This document shows positions 44,666 to 53,934 of a stretch of 64,000 nucleotides of DNA, one piece after another (the stretch's first letter is position 1; every line of letters starts with the position of its first letter). The notes beneath the pieces are model-generated. The model did not search any database. It saw only the letters and a program-made list of their open reading frames with translations, and was not told the origin of the DNA. The DNA comes from Mesorhizobium sp. (GTDB lineage: Bacteria; Pseudomonadota; Alphaproteobacteria; Rhizobiales; Rhizobiaceae): assembly GCA_004020875.1 (NCBI GenBank), contig SAPZ01000004.1:186001-250000 (forward strand), given 5' to 3'. Made by a program: the position numbers and the translations under genes.

Positions 44666-45991
44666 TCAGAGATATTGCGCGACCTTCTTGCCGACGGTCA
44701 GGAAGCGCAGCGGGTCGACCGCCTCGCCGTCGTGGCGCACCTCGTAATGAAGGTGCGGGCCGGTCGAGCGGCCGCTGCTGCCGGTCTTGCCGATGACGTC
44801 GCCGGCGGCAAGCTTCTGACCGACGGTCACATCGATCTCGCTCAGATGCCCGTAGCGTGTCGCAAAGCCGTTGCCATGGTCCACCTCGACCATGCGACCG
44901 TAGCCGCCGGCCCAGCCTGCCCTGGTGACGATGCCGGCGGCCGTGACCTTGGCCGGCATGCCGATCGGTGCCCTAAAATCCATTCCGGTATGCAGCGCGG
45001 CGGTGCCCAGGATCGGGTCGGTGCGCACGCCGAATGGGCTGGTCACCGGATGGCCAGGGGCGGGATTGGTGAGCGGCAGCTTGCGCGCCTCCTTCTTGAC
45101 CTGGTCGAGCGCATCGAGCGCTTCGTCCAACTCCTTGACCTTGCTGTCGAAGGCCATCGATGGATCGAGCGGCACAAGCGGGCCGCCGACATCGCTCTTG
45201 CCAAGCTCGCTGTCGACCGGCAGGCCCGCCGCTTCCAGCGCCTGGGCGATAACATCGGCATTCTTATAGGCGCTGTCAGCAAGGGTGGTGATGCGCGAAA
45301 GCTGCTGGTTTTCGATGGATTTCAGCGACGCATTGATCGAGACGAACAGCTTGTCGGCGCGGTCGGCGGCCGTTTCACCGTCGAGCGGATCGGACCTCGT
45401 CGACCAGAGCGAGAAGGGCCTGGTGTCGCCGGCGTCCAAGGATGCGACCGAGTAGGTCGGCGCCTGCGAGAGGCTGCCGGTGATCTCGGCGTGCTCGCCA
45501 GGCTTGGGCGCTGCGGGATTTGCCGCGGGCGCGTCGCCGACCTCGCTCTCGGCGCGCTCGAGGATCGGGCCGAGCCGCCCGTGGCGCTCGCTGAGCTGGG
45601 TCTGCCTGGCCAAGAGCTCGCTGACCTTGGTTTCCATCAGCTGCTGGTCGAGAAGCTGGCGGCTGGTGATGCGGTCGACCTGGGCACGAAGGGCCGAGAT
45701 GCGGTCCTCATAGGCTTGCTGCATGCGCGCCTGCCTCGCCGTCGTGGCGCCGATCAGGTCGTCGCGCAACACCAGATAGGACGTGGCAAGCAGATAGCCG
45801 ATCGCGATCGCCGCCAGGGCCGAGCCGAGGAAGGCGGCAAGCCAGGGGCGGATGGTGAAATGCCTTATCTCGTTGCCGCGGGCGATGATGACCGTGTGCG
45901 GTTCCTTGCGCCTGCCGAAGACAGCTGACTGACCGGTTGGTTTCACGGGGACCAGGCTTTCGTTACGGGACAAACGACAAGCCTGATTACA
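44666..45991 (-). CDS. Membrane-anchored M23 (LytM) peptidoglycan endopeptidase
   Basis: The 441-residue protein has a cytoplasmic N-terminus, one membrane helix (WLAAFLGSALAAIAIGYLLA, about residue 50), a coiled-coil region through about residue 150, a low-complexity linker, and a C-terminal M23 domain. The zinc site is HTGMDF and HLHYEV, with GNGFATRYGHL and TGSSGRSTGP. It acts on cell-wall crosslinks or regulates amidases, as in cell division. The ATG at 45991 has no strong ribosome-binding site; a GTG within the next 20 codons could be the true start. Confidence 0.88.
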   Translation of the reverse strand, partial: CNQACRLSRNESLVPVKPTGQSAVFGRRKEPHTVIIARGNEIRHFTIRPWLAAFLGSALAAIAIGYLLATSYLVLRDDLIGATTARQARMQQAYEDRISALRAQVDRITSRQLLDQQLMETKVSELLARQTQLSERHGRLGPILERAESEVGDAPAANPAAPKPGEHAEITGSLSQAPTYSVASLDAGDTRPFSLWSTRSDPLDGETAADRADKLFVSINASLKSIENQQLSRITTLADSAYKNADVIAQALEAAGLPVDSELGKSDVGGPLVPLDPSMAFDSKVKELDEALDALDQVKKEARKLPLTNPAPGHPVTSPFGVRTDPILGTAALHTGMDFRAPIGMPAKVTAAGIVTRAGWAGGYGRMVEVDHGNGFATRYGHLSEIDVTVGQKLAAGDVIGKTGSSGRSTGPHLHYEVRHDGEAVDPLRFLTVGKKVAQYL

Positions 45992-46246
45992 CATTATTAG
46001 GGTTAACAAAGCTTTGCCGTGTCGACTGCACGGCGCCGAATGCACGCAGCGCGGGCAAGAGGTTGCGCGAACCCCCAGGACGTGCAATGCGGCGAAATCC
46101 TTGGCGATGAACACCAATGTTCTTCCAGGAGCAGCCTGGTGGCTCGCAAAGCAAGGCTCGGGTTTCTTAACTGTCTTCGATTGCGTTTAGTTGACGTTTT
46201 TCGAGTAAAGGCGTGTTGGTGTTTGGGATTCACCGTGGCGGTAGGA

Positions 46247-47248
46247 ATGCTGGACGATCTGGTTGGCAATATCCTCGACAAGATTTCGGGCACCAGTCTG
46301 CTGGCGACCGGGCTTTTGCTGCTGACCGCCTTTGTCAGCGCGCTTGTGGCCTATTGGCGCACGGTCGAGGAGAAGAGCTGGAAGGAGTTCTTCGAATTCG
46401 TCATCCCGCACGAGGTCATCACCCATCCCTCCGCGAAGGCCGACCTTCTGTTCTGGGTCACGAAGAAGGCCCTGATGCCTTTCCTGATGCTGCCCGCCGG
46501 AATCGTCTTTGTCACGGCGGTGGGGTATGGGACCAACTGGCTGTTTTCGACATTGTTCCACTTCCAGGCGCCTCTGACGGAGGGGCCGGCAGGGCCGGTG
46601 ACGGTTCTGATCTTCACCGTCAGCATGCTCCTCGCCTACGACATTTCCTATTATCTCTATCACGTCGCCCAGCATCGCTATCCGCTGCTTTGGGAACTGC
46701 ACAAGGTGCATCACTCGGCCGAGGTGATGGTCGGGATCACCAAGGACCGGGTCCATCCGCTCGACGAGTTGATGAACCGAGCCTGGGACGGCATCATCGT
46801 GGGGCTCTGCTTCGGCATTTGGTCGCTGATTTCGCTGAATCTTGTCGAACTGACCGTTTTTGGCGTCAACGTCTATGTCATGCGTAACATCCTGATGATG
46901 GATTTCGTCAGGCACACGCATTTCAAGATCTCGTTCGGCCCGCTCAACAATTTGATTCTGTGTCCTCACTGGCATCAGTTGCATCACAGCGTCGATCCGC
47001 GCCACTACGACAAGAACTTCGGGCTGCTCTTCTCGTTATGGGACCGGCTCTTCGGAACAATGTGTGTGCCGAGGCCTGACGAGGACTTCAAGTTCGGGCT
47101 GGTCGACCGCGATGTGCGCGACTATCAGTCGCTCGCAGGCCTCTACGTCATGCCCCTGAAGCGGATGTGGGGGCATATCGCCAGGCGCATCAGGCCCGGA
47201 AAGCCACAGTCACGCACCTCGCGAGCGTCGGAGGGGACACGGCCATGA
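46247..47248 (+). CDS. Sterol desaturase/fatty acid hydroxylase superfamily protein
   Basis: The 333-residue membrane protein has about four membrane helices and the three histidine clusters of the di-iron hydroxylase family: LYHVAQHR, LHKVHHS and HWHQLHHSVDPRHYD. It hydroxylates or desaturates a lipid using oxygen; the substrate (sphingoid-like lipid, carotenoid, ornithine lipid or hopanoid) is unknown. ATG 46247 follows GGCGGTAGG. It overlaps the acyltransferase-like gene by ATGA, suggesting a shared lipid or glycan pathway. Confidence 0.85.
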   Translation: MLDDLVGNILDKISGTSLLATGLLLLTAFVSALVAYWRTVEEKSWKEFFEFVIPHEVITHPSAKADLLFWVTKKALMPFLMLPAGIVFVTAVGYGTNWLFSTLFHFQAPLTEGPAGPVTVLIFTVSMLLAYDISYYLYHVAQHRYPLLWELHKVHHSAEVMVGITKDRVHPLDELMNRAWDGIIVGLCFGIWSLISLNLVELTVFGVNVYVMRNILMMDFVRHTHFKISFGPLNNLILCPHWHQLHHSVDPRHYDKNFGLLFSLWDRLFGTMCVPRPDEDFKFGLVDRDVRDYQSLAGLYVMPLKRMWGHIARRIRPGKPQSRTSRASEGTRP

Positions 47249-48381
47249 ACGCCCCCGTTGTGCTCGCAATCCCGCGGATACGCACCTTCGAAGTCGTGAC
47301 ATCGGCGGCGCGCCTGGCCGAGATCGCACCAGCCTGGAGCGCGCTCTGGCAGCGGGCTGGTGGGCTTGTCTTCCAGCATCCGGACTGGATCGCGGCATGG
47401 TGGCGCACCACCCCGCAGCAGGAGCGGCGCGCGCTCAGGATTGGGCTTGCCTGGAACGGCGACCGGCTCGATGGCGTGATAGCGCTAGCGACCTTCAGGC
47501 GTTCAGGCATCCGCATACTCGAATGGGCGGCGAAGGATCACAGTGACTATGGCGACGCGCTGGTTGCACCCGACAGCGACCCGCGGGCGATCTCCCGCCT
47601 CTGGCAATATGTTTTTGACCAGGGTGGCTTCGACCTGATCTATCTCAACCGCCTGCTACCGGATGCCGGTGTTCATGCCCTGCTGGAACCGGCTCAAGGC
47701 AAGGCGCTTCGGCCCAATCACCGCACTGAAATCAGCTATCGTGTCGCTGGCTCCTGGCAGCGTGGGGCGGAATGGTTCGAGACGTTGTCCAAGAAGGGCC
47801 GGCAGAACTATCGTCGAGGCCGCAAGTTCATGGAAGAAAGCGGTGCATTGCGTTTCCGGCTGGTGGATGCGGCGGAGCCGCGCGAGCCGGTGCTCGAGCG
47901 CGTCGCGACGTTGAAGCGCCTCTGGCTCGCTCGCCATGGTCGTGCCTCGGATTTGTTCGATAAGGGCTCGCCGGTTCTTGCCGCGCTTATTTCGGTGCTG
48001 GCCGACCTAGGGCTGTTGCGCATCTTCGTGCTGGAGCTTGACGACACGATCGTCGCCGTCTCGATCAATTTCGAGCAGCACGGTGCGATGATGGCTTTTG
48101 TGACCACCTATGATCCCGAATACGAGCGCGCCTCGCCGGGCATGGTGCTGATGATGGACTATATCCAATGGTCGTTCGACCGTGGCCTTGCCACCATTGA
48201 TTTTCTCTGCGGCGGCGAGGATTTCAAGCGGCGCTTCGCCACGCAATCAGTCACTCTGTCGTCCATGATGGGCGCGCGCGGCTTGCGCGGCCATCTTGCC
48301 GCGCTGGCCGATCAAGTGAGCCACGTTTCGAAATCATGGAGGACGCGGCGGCAGCCGAAGGCCGAGCCACCTGACGAGTAA
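47245..48381 (+). CDS. CelD/BcsL-type GNAT acyltransferase
   Basis: The 378-residue protein is of the double-GNAT (BioF2-like/CelD) type. It has an N-terminal region with VFQHPDWIAAWWRT, and the C-terminal acyltransferase half holds KKGRQNYRRGRKFMEESG, RIFVLELDDTIVAVSINFEQ and MVLMMDYIQWSFDRG. Family members help cellulose or polysaccharide synthesis or transfer aminoacyl/acyl groups; the activity is not known. ATG 47245 follows GGAGGGG and overlaps the desaturase-like stop. Confidence 0.8.
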   Translation: MNAPVVLAIPRIRTFEVVTSAARLAEIAPAWSALWQRAGGLVFQHPDWIAAWWRTTPQQERRALRIGLAWNGDRLDGVIALATFRRSGIRILEWAAKDHSDYGDALVAPDSDPRAISRLWQYVFDQGGFDLIYLNRLLPDAGVHALLEPAQGKALRPNHRTEISYRVAGSWQRGAEWFETLSKKGRQNYRRGRKFMEESGALRFRLVDAAEPREPVLERVATLKRLWLARHGRASDLFDKGSPVLAALISVLADLGLLRIFVLELDDTIVAVSINFEQHGAMMAFVTTYDPEYERASPGMVLMMDYIQWSFDRGLATIDFLCGGEDFKRRFATQSVTLSSMMGARGLRGHLAALADQVSHVSKSWRTRRQPKAEPPDE

Positions 48382-48422
48382 CGACCATAATCGTCGATTG
48401 CTTTGGTGGGCTTTGCCGGCGC

Positions 48423-48890
48423 TTAGAGCGCGCGAACGGCTTCCAGCACGGACTCGACATGGCCCTTGACGCGGACCTGGCGCCAAATGCGGGCGATGCG
48501 CCCGTCCTTGCCGATCAGAAAGGTGGCGCGCTCGACGCCCATATATTTGCGCCCGTACATCGTCTTCTCGACCCACAAATGATAGGCCTCGATTACCTTG
48601 CGCTGCTCGTCGGCGACGAGATCGACGGTGAGATCGTGCTTCGCCTTGAATTTGTCGTGTTTCTTGACGTTATCGGGAGACAGCCCGATCACCACGGCGC
48701 CGGCCTTCTCGAACTCGGGCTTCAATTTCGAGAAGCCGATCGCCTCGTTGGTGCAGCTTGTGGTGTCGTCCTGCGGGTAGAAGTAAAGTACAATGAGCTT
48801 GCCCCGGAACGCGTCGAGGCTGAGCGAGCCGCCGCCGTCACGCGGAAGATCGAATTGGGGCGCTGCGTCGCCCACCTCGAGATCAGCCAT
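48423..48890 (-). CDS. bcp: Bcp-type peroxiredoxin with single cysteine
   Basis: The 155-residue thiol peroxidase reduces hydroperoxides. Peroxidatic Cys46 lies in DDTTSCTNEAIGF. The resolving Cys found five residues later in many Bcp proteins (CTKEAC) is replaced by Ile, and no other cysteine exists, so it works as a one-Cys enzyme using an external thiol. The usual GCT is SCT here. ATG 48890 gives the family N-terminus ADLEVGDAAPQFDLP. Confidence 0.9.
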   Translation of the reverse strand: MADLEVGDAAPQFDLPRDGGGSLSLDAFRGKLIVLYFYPQDDTTSCTNEAIGFSKLKPEFEKAGAVVIGLSPDNVKKHDKFKAKHDLTVDLVADEQRKVIEAYHLWVEKTMYGRKYMGVERATFLIGKDGRIARIWRQVRVKGHVESVLEAVRAL

Positions 48891-48984
48891 ATCAATGCCC
48901 TTGTTGGCGGTTACGCGCGGGAAAGCATCGATATAACGTGAGGGGGGATTCGTCCATGACGAGTTCGTCACAACGGAAGATTGC

Positions 48985-51900
48985 TTGGATCAGGAAGACC
49001 CGCAGCACGAGAAGATCAGGTTCAGGCGTGACGAGATCACCGACCTGGCGAAGCTCCCGTCCGCTTGCAGCGTGCCGCCGCTTGGCCGCGCGGTGGTTCG
49101 CCGACGCTTCCGCATCTTCGGCCGCTTGTTTGCCGGACTTTGCGCGCTCATGCTTCTGGCGGCGGCGGGCGTCTATGTCCTCGGAGCTTCGGGCATCGGC
49201 ACGGAACGGCTCCGCTCCGAGGCGGAGACCGCCATCGAGAAGCTGGCAGGCGTCGATGTCAATGTCACTGTCGGCGCGGCGCGGCTGACGCTGGACGGAT
49301 CGAGTTTCGTCGCCCTGCAGGTGAACGATGTCAGCCTCAAGACTGCCGACGGCAAGCCGATGGCCGAAATCGGGCGCGTGCGCTTCGGCATGCGCCTCCT
49401 GCCGCTGCTTTCAGGCGATGTCAGACTGACCAGCGCCAGATTTTCCAATGCACGCATCGTCGTGGCCGCCATGCCTTCGGGCGGCGGCGACTGGACGGCC
49501 GCGCTGCGCAACGAGAATGGGCTTGTCGACCCAGAGAAAGTGTCGGCGGCGGTGTTCGCCAGCGTCAACGATGCGCTGGATGCCGTGCGCGAGGACTCGA
49601 TGCGCCAGATCGATTTGCGCAACGTCGAGTTCGAACTGGCGGATACCGGGCTGGTCAAGCGTGTGACCGTCACCTCGGCAACCGTCGCGCAGACAGGTAC
49701 GGGGCGCATGCAGTTCTCCTACGATGCCGATGTCGACGGCCGGCACGCGACCTTGACGGCCTCGGCGACTCGCGATGCGACGGCAAGGCGCATTTCGTCG
49801 CTGGACGCCAATCTTGAGATAGAGGGCCCCTCAGGCGGGGACAATTCTACAGAGATCGCCCAGGCGAACGATGGCGCCAAACTGGGCTCGATTGCGCTGA
49901 AGCTTTCGGGCTCGCAAGCGTCGGGCGACAGCCCGTCGCGCCTGGCGGCCTCGCTCTCGCTTGCCGGTTCCGTGGTCGACCTGGACGAACGCGGCCTGCT
50001 GCCTGTCGATGTCCATGCCGATGCCACGCTGATGGCCGGCTCGAACAAGATCTCGGTCGACCGGCTGCTGATCAAGAACGGTCGCTCCAGCTTCGACTTT
50101 GCCGGGTCGATCGGACCGAAGCCGGCGGCTGCCGGAGAGGAGCCCGCATACCGCTACGACCTCACCAGCGACGGCTCGACGCTGGCGCCCTCGGAATCGC
50201 CCGAACCGGCGCTTCAGTTCCTGGCCCGCGTCGCGGGCGTCTATCAACCGAAGAGCCGTAAGCTCGTCGCCGAGCAGATCGGCGTCCGCTCCGGCGGAGC
50301 AGGTGAAGTCTTGGGCGCGGCCACAGTCGCCTTCGTCGACAATGGTCCGCCAGGAGTATCGCTGTCACTCAACGTTCACGAAATGCCGGTCTCGCATGTG
50401 AAGCAATTGTGGCCATGGTTCTCGGCCCGCAATGCGCGGCTTTGGGTGCTGGGCAACCTGTTCGGCGGCACGGTTACCGATGCCAACCTGCAGTTTCAGG
50501 TCGCGCCTGGGCGCCTGCACAACGGGGTGCCGCTCACCGGCGACGAAGTGTTCGGCCGTTTCCAGATCGAAGGCTCGCGCTTCGATACCGCCGGGCGCAT
50601 CCCGCCGGTCCGCGACGCCGTCGGCGTCGTCGCCTTCCACGGCAACGATGTCGATATCGCGCTCTCCTCGGGCAGTGTCTACATGCCGAGCGGCCGCACC
50701 GTGGCGGCAAGCGGCGGCACGCTGACGATCAAGAACGCGAACCTGCCGATTGTGGTCGGTGGGCTCGACATTGACGTCGCGGGTGAGGCGCCGGCGATCG
50801 CCGAGCTTGCCTCCTATGAGCCGATCAATGCCATGCGCCATGTCGGGCTGGCGCCCGAGGACCTGTCCGGCACCGTTACCGGCCACGTCAGGGCGGACAT
50901 CCCGCTGACGAAGGGGATGGACACCTCGAAGCTCGATTGGCTGGTTTCCCTCGACTATCAGGACCTGTCGCTCGCCAGGCCATTCGAAGACCAGACCGTG
51001 ACCGGGGCGAATGGCTCGATAACTGTTGGGCCAACGCAGGCGGTGATTTCGGCGGCGGCGAAGCTCAACGGCATTCCGGCCGAGCTCGATCTGGTCGAGC
51101 CGCTTGCCGATGACGGGCCGGCGCGAAGCCGCAAGGTCACGCTGATTCTTGACGACAAGACGCGCAACGCCAGCATGCCAGGCCTGTCGGACCTGCTCTC
51201 GGGAACCATCAAGGTGGCGATCGACAAGAGCGGCGAGGGCGCCCAGCAGGTCTCGGCGGACCTGACCAATGCCAGACTCGACATTCCCTGGGCAGGCTGG
51301 AGTAAGGGTGCCGGCATTCCGGCCAAGGTCGCTTTCAACATGGCAAGGTCCGGCAGCACCACCACGCTGTCGGATTTCGCTCTCGACGGAAAGAGCTTTT
51401 CGATCGACGGCAATGTGACGCTGGTCAACGGTGCGTTGTCCGCGGCCCGCTTCAGCAAAGTTGCGTTGAACCGAGGCGACGACGTTGCCGTTTCGGTTAA
51501 GCGCGCCGGCAAGAGCTACGCCGTCGATGTCAGCGGCGCGTCGCTCGACGCCCGCTCGCTGATCAAGCAGTTTACCTCCGATGTCGACACTGCCACCAAG
51601 GGCGCCGGCAGCAACGCGATCTCGGTGAGCGCCGATGTGACATCGCTGACCGGTTTCCACGACGAGGTGCTTTCCAATCTGAAGCTCGAATACAGCGCGG
51701 CCGGATCGCGCGTGAACGGGCTCAATGTCAGCGCCGCGGCAAGCTCGGGCGCCCCGATTACGATCAATAACACCACCAGCGAAGGGGGCCGGGTGCTCAG
51801 GGTGAAGTCGGCCGATGCCGGCGCGATCCTGCGTTTCCTCAACGTCTACGAACATATGGAAGGCGGCGCGATCACGCTGTCGCTCTCGGGCGCCGCCGAC

Positions 51901-52386
51901 GGGCCGATGAAGGGACAGGTGGATGCCCGCAACTTCTATGTCGTCAACGAGCCCAAGCTCGCCTCGATCGTATCGACCACGCCGGCCGGCGATACACGCA
52001 GCCTGAACGAGGCCGTCAAAGGCAACATCGATACGTCCAGGGTGCAGTTCGAGCGCGGCTTCGCCGAGATCGACAAGGGTTCCGGCTATCTGAGGCTGGC
52101 GAACGGGCTGCTGCGCGGTCCACGTATCGGCACCACCTTCCAGGGAACGCTCTACGATCCGAACAACAACATGGACATGACCGGGACCTTCATGCCGGTC
52201 TACGGCCTGAACCGCATCTTTGGCGAATTGCCGCTGTTCGGGCCGCTGCTCGGCAACGGTCGCGACCGTGGCCTGATCGGCGTCACCTACCGGCTGCGCG
52301 GCAATGCCAACAAGCCGACCCTCAACATCAATCCGCTGTCCGTGGTGGCGCCCGGGATATTCCGCTCGATCTTCGAGTACCGGTAA
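48985..52386 (+). CDS. AsmA/YhdP-like (DUF3971) large envelope protein
   Basis: The 1133-residue protein has a short cytoplasmic N-terminus, one membrane helix (LFAGLCALMLLAAAGVYVL, about 48-66) and a long periplasmic beta-rich part typical of AsmA-like lipid-transfer bridges; DUF3971 lies in the middle and the AsmA-like C-terminal motif GTTFQGTLYDP near the end. Such proteins move phospholipid to the outer membrane or keep its barrier. The start is a TTG (48985) with GGAAG before it; no better in-frame ATG exists upstream. It is divergent from bcp by 94 bp. Confidence 0.85.
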   Translation: MDQEDPQHEKIRFRRDEITDLAKLPSACSVPPLGRAVVRRRFRIFGRLFAGLCALMLLAAAGVYVLGASGIGTERLRSEAETAIEKLAGVDVNVTVGAARLTLDGSSFVALQVNDVSLKTADGKPMAEIGRVRFGMRLLPLLSGDVRLTSARFSNARIVVAAMPSGGGDWTAALRNENGLVDPEKVSAAVFASVNDALDAVREDSMRQIDLRNVEFELADTGLVKRVTVTSATVAQTGTGRMQFSYDADVDGRHATLTASATRDATARRISSLDANLEIEGPSGGDNSTEIAQANDGAKLGSIALKLSGSQASGDSPSRLAASLSLAGSVVDLDERGLLPVDVHADATLMAGSNKISVDRLLIKNGRSSFDFAGSIGPKPAAAGEEPAYRYDLTSDGSTLAPSESPEPALQFLARVAGVYQPKSRKLVAEQIGVRSGGAGEVLGAATVAFVDNGPPGVSLSLNVHEMPVSHVKQLWPWFSARNARLWVLGNLFGGTVTDANLQFQVAPGRLHNGVPLTGDEVFGRFQIEGSRFDTAGRIPPVRDAVGVVAFHGNDVDIALSSGSVYMPSGRTVAASGGTLTIKNANLPIVVGGLDIDVAGEAPAIAELASYEPINAMRHVGLAPEDLSGTVTGHVRADIPLTKGMDTSKLDWLVSLDYQDLSLARPFEDQTVTGANGSITVGPTQAVISAAAKLNGIPAELDLVEPLADDGPARSRKVTLILDDKTRNASMPGLSDLLSGTIKVAIDKSGEGAQQVSADLTNARLDIPWAGWSKGAGIPAKVAFNMARSGSTTTLSDFALDGKSFSIDGNVTLVNGALSAARFSKVALNRGDDVAVSVKRAGKSYAVDVSGASLDARSLIKQFTSDVDTATKGAGSNAISVSADVTSLTGFHDEVLSNLKLEYSAAGSRVNGLNVSAAASSGAPITINNTTSEGGRVLRVKSADAGAILRFLNVYEHMEGGAITLSLSGAADGPMKGQVDARNFYVVNEPKLASIVSTTPAGDTRSLNEAVKGNIDTSRVQFERGFAEIDKGSGYLRLANGLLRGPRIGTTFQGTLYDPNNNMDMTGTFMPVYGLNRIFGELPLFGPLLGNGRDRGLIGVTYRLRGNANKPTLNINPLSVVAPGIFRSIFEYR

Positions 52387-52447
52387 TCTTGATCCCGTAA
52401 GCGGTCTCCGGTTGTGGGGAAGGATGGCGATCGAGAAGGCGCGCCGA

Positions 52448-53701
52448 TCAGCTCGGCCGCACCAGCACGTGCTTCTTCTTGCCGAGCGAGAGCTTCACTA
52501 CGCCTTCCGGGCCGAGGTCCTGAAGCGTGACGACGCGCCGGTCGTCAGTCAGCGGTTGGTCGTTGACGCGCACGGCGCCGCCCTGGATATGGCGGCGCGC
52601 TTCGCCGTTCGAGGCGGCCAGCCCGGCTGCGACGAACAGCGCCAGGATGCCGATCCCGGCTTCGAGGTCCGATCTGGCGACTTCGACCTTGGGCAGCGTG
52701 TCGGCGAGCGCGCCTTCCTCGAAAGTCTTGCGCGCCGTCTCGCTTGCCGTCTCGGCCGCCTCGCGGCCGTGCAGCATGGCCGTGATCTCGGTGGCGAGGA
52801 TTTTCTTCGCTTCGTTGATTTCCGAGCCGCCGAGCTTTTCCAGCCGCGCCACCTCATCCAGCGGCAACGTCGTGTAGAGCTTCAGGAAGCGGCCGACGTC
52901 GGCATCCTCGGTGTTGCGCCAGTACTGCCAGAACTCGTAGGGGCTCAGCATGTCGCCGTCGAGCCAGACCGCACCCGAGGCCGATTTGCCCATCTTGGCG
53001 CCCGACGAGGTGGTGAGCAGCGGGGTGGTCATGGCGAAGAGCTGCACGCCCTCCATGCGGTGGCCCAGGTCGATGCCGTTGACAATGTTGCCCCACTGGT
53101 CCGAGCCACCCATCTGCAGCCGGCAGCCGACGCGCTTGTAGAGCTCGACGAAATCGTAGGCCTGCAGGATCATGTAGTTGAATTCGAGGAAGGACAGCGA
53201 CTGCTCGCGGTCGAGCCTGAGCTTCACGGAATCGAAGGCCAGCATGCGGTTGACGGAGAAATGCCGGCCCACATCGCGCAGGAAATTGACGTAGTTGATC
53301 TGCATCAGCCAATCGGCATTGTTGATCATGAGCGCGTCGCCGGGGCCGTCGCCGAATTTCAGGTAAGGCGAGAAATTGCGGCGGATGCCGACGAGATTGT
53401 CTTCGATGTCCTGCGGTGTCAGCAGCTTGCGCGCCTCGTCCTTGAACGACGGATCGCCGATCATCGTGGTGCCGCCGCCCATCAGCGCGATCGGCCGGTG
53501 GCCGGTCTGCTGCAGCCAGTGCAGCATCATGATCTGGATCAACGATCCCGCATGCAGGCTCTTGGCTGTGGCGTCGAAGCCGATATACGCGCTGACAATT
53601 TCCGTGGCGAAGAGCTTGTCGAGGCCGGATTCGTCCGAGATCTGGTGGATGAAGCCGCGCTCGCTCATGATGCGCAGGAAATCGGATTTGAAGGCGTGCA
53701 T
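52448..53701 (-). CDS. tyrS: Tyrosyl-tRNA synthetase
   Basis: The 417-residue class I enzyme charges tRNA-Tyr. Features: [17 protein letters not shown] contains the HIGH-like HAGSL (50-54), [11 protein letters not shown] binds tyrosine/ATP, and KMGKS (about residue 238) is the KMSKS loop. The C-terminal S4-like RNA-binding domain starts near [21 protein letters not shown] 53701 follows AGGAAGAG. An in-frame ATG at 53737 is a poorer start. Confidence 0.95.
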   Translation of the reverse strand: MHAFKSDFLRIMSERGFIHQISDESGLDKLFATEIVSAYIGFDATAKSLHAGSLIQIMMLHWLQQTGHRPIALMGGGTTMIGDPSFKDEARKLLTPQDIEDNLVGIRRNFSPYLKFGDGPGDALMINNADWLMQINYVNFLRDVGRHFSVNRMLAFDSVKLRLDREQSLSFLEFNYMILQAYDFVELYKRVGCRLQMGGSDQWGNIVNGIDLGHRMEGVQLFAMTTPLLTTSSGAKMGKSASGAVWLDGDMLSPYEFWQYWRNTEDADVGRFLKLYTTLPLDEVARLEKLGGSEINEAKKILATEITAMLHGREAAETASETARKTFEEGALADTLPKVEVARSDLEAGIGILALFVAAGLAASNGEARRHIQGGAVRVNDQPLTDDRRVVTLQDLGPEGVVKLSLGKKKHVLVRPS

Positions 53702-53934
53702 GTTCTCTTCCTGGAGATTGCCGGGCACCAAGACCAAGCTGGATATGAAGGCGCGCGTTTAGCATCCAACCGCCGTTAGCAAAAGTGGTTTCCAGTTTCG
53801 CGTCCGATCGCGCGGGCCCCGGCGCATCCTTGCTTCACCCATCTTGCTGGCGTAATGGAGGCGCCGCGCAAAGACAGGCGCCCACGCGCCGCCACGGGGC
53901 TATCCCGCAGTTTCAGATCGGACGAGCTCCCGCG

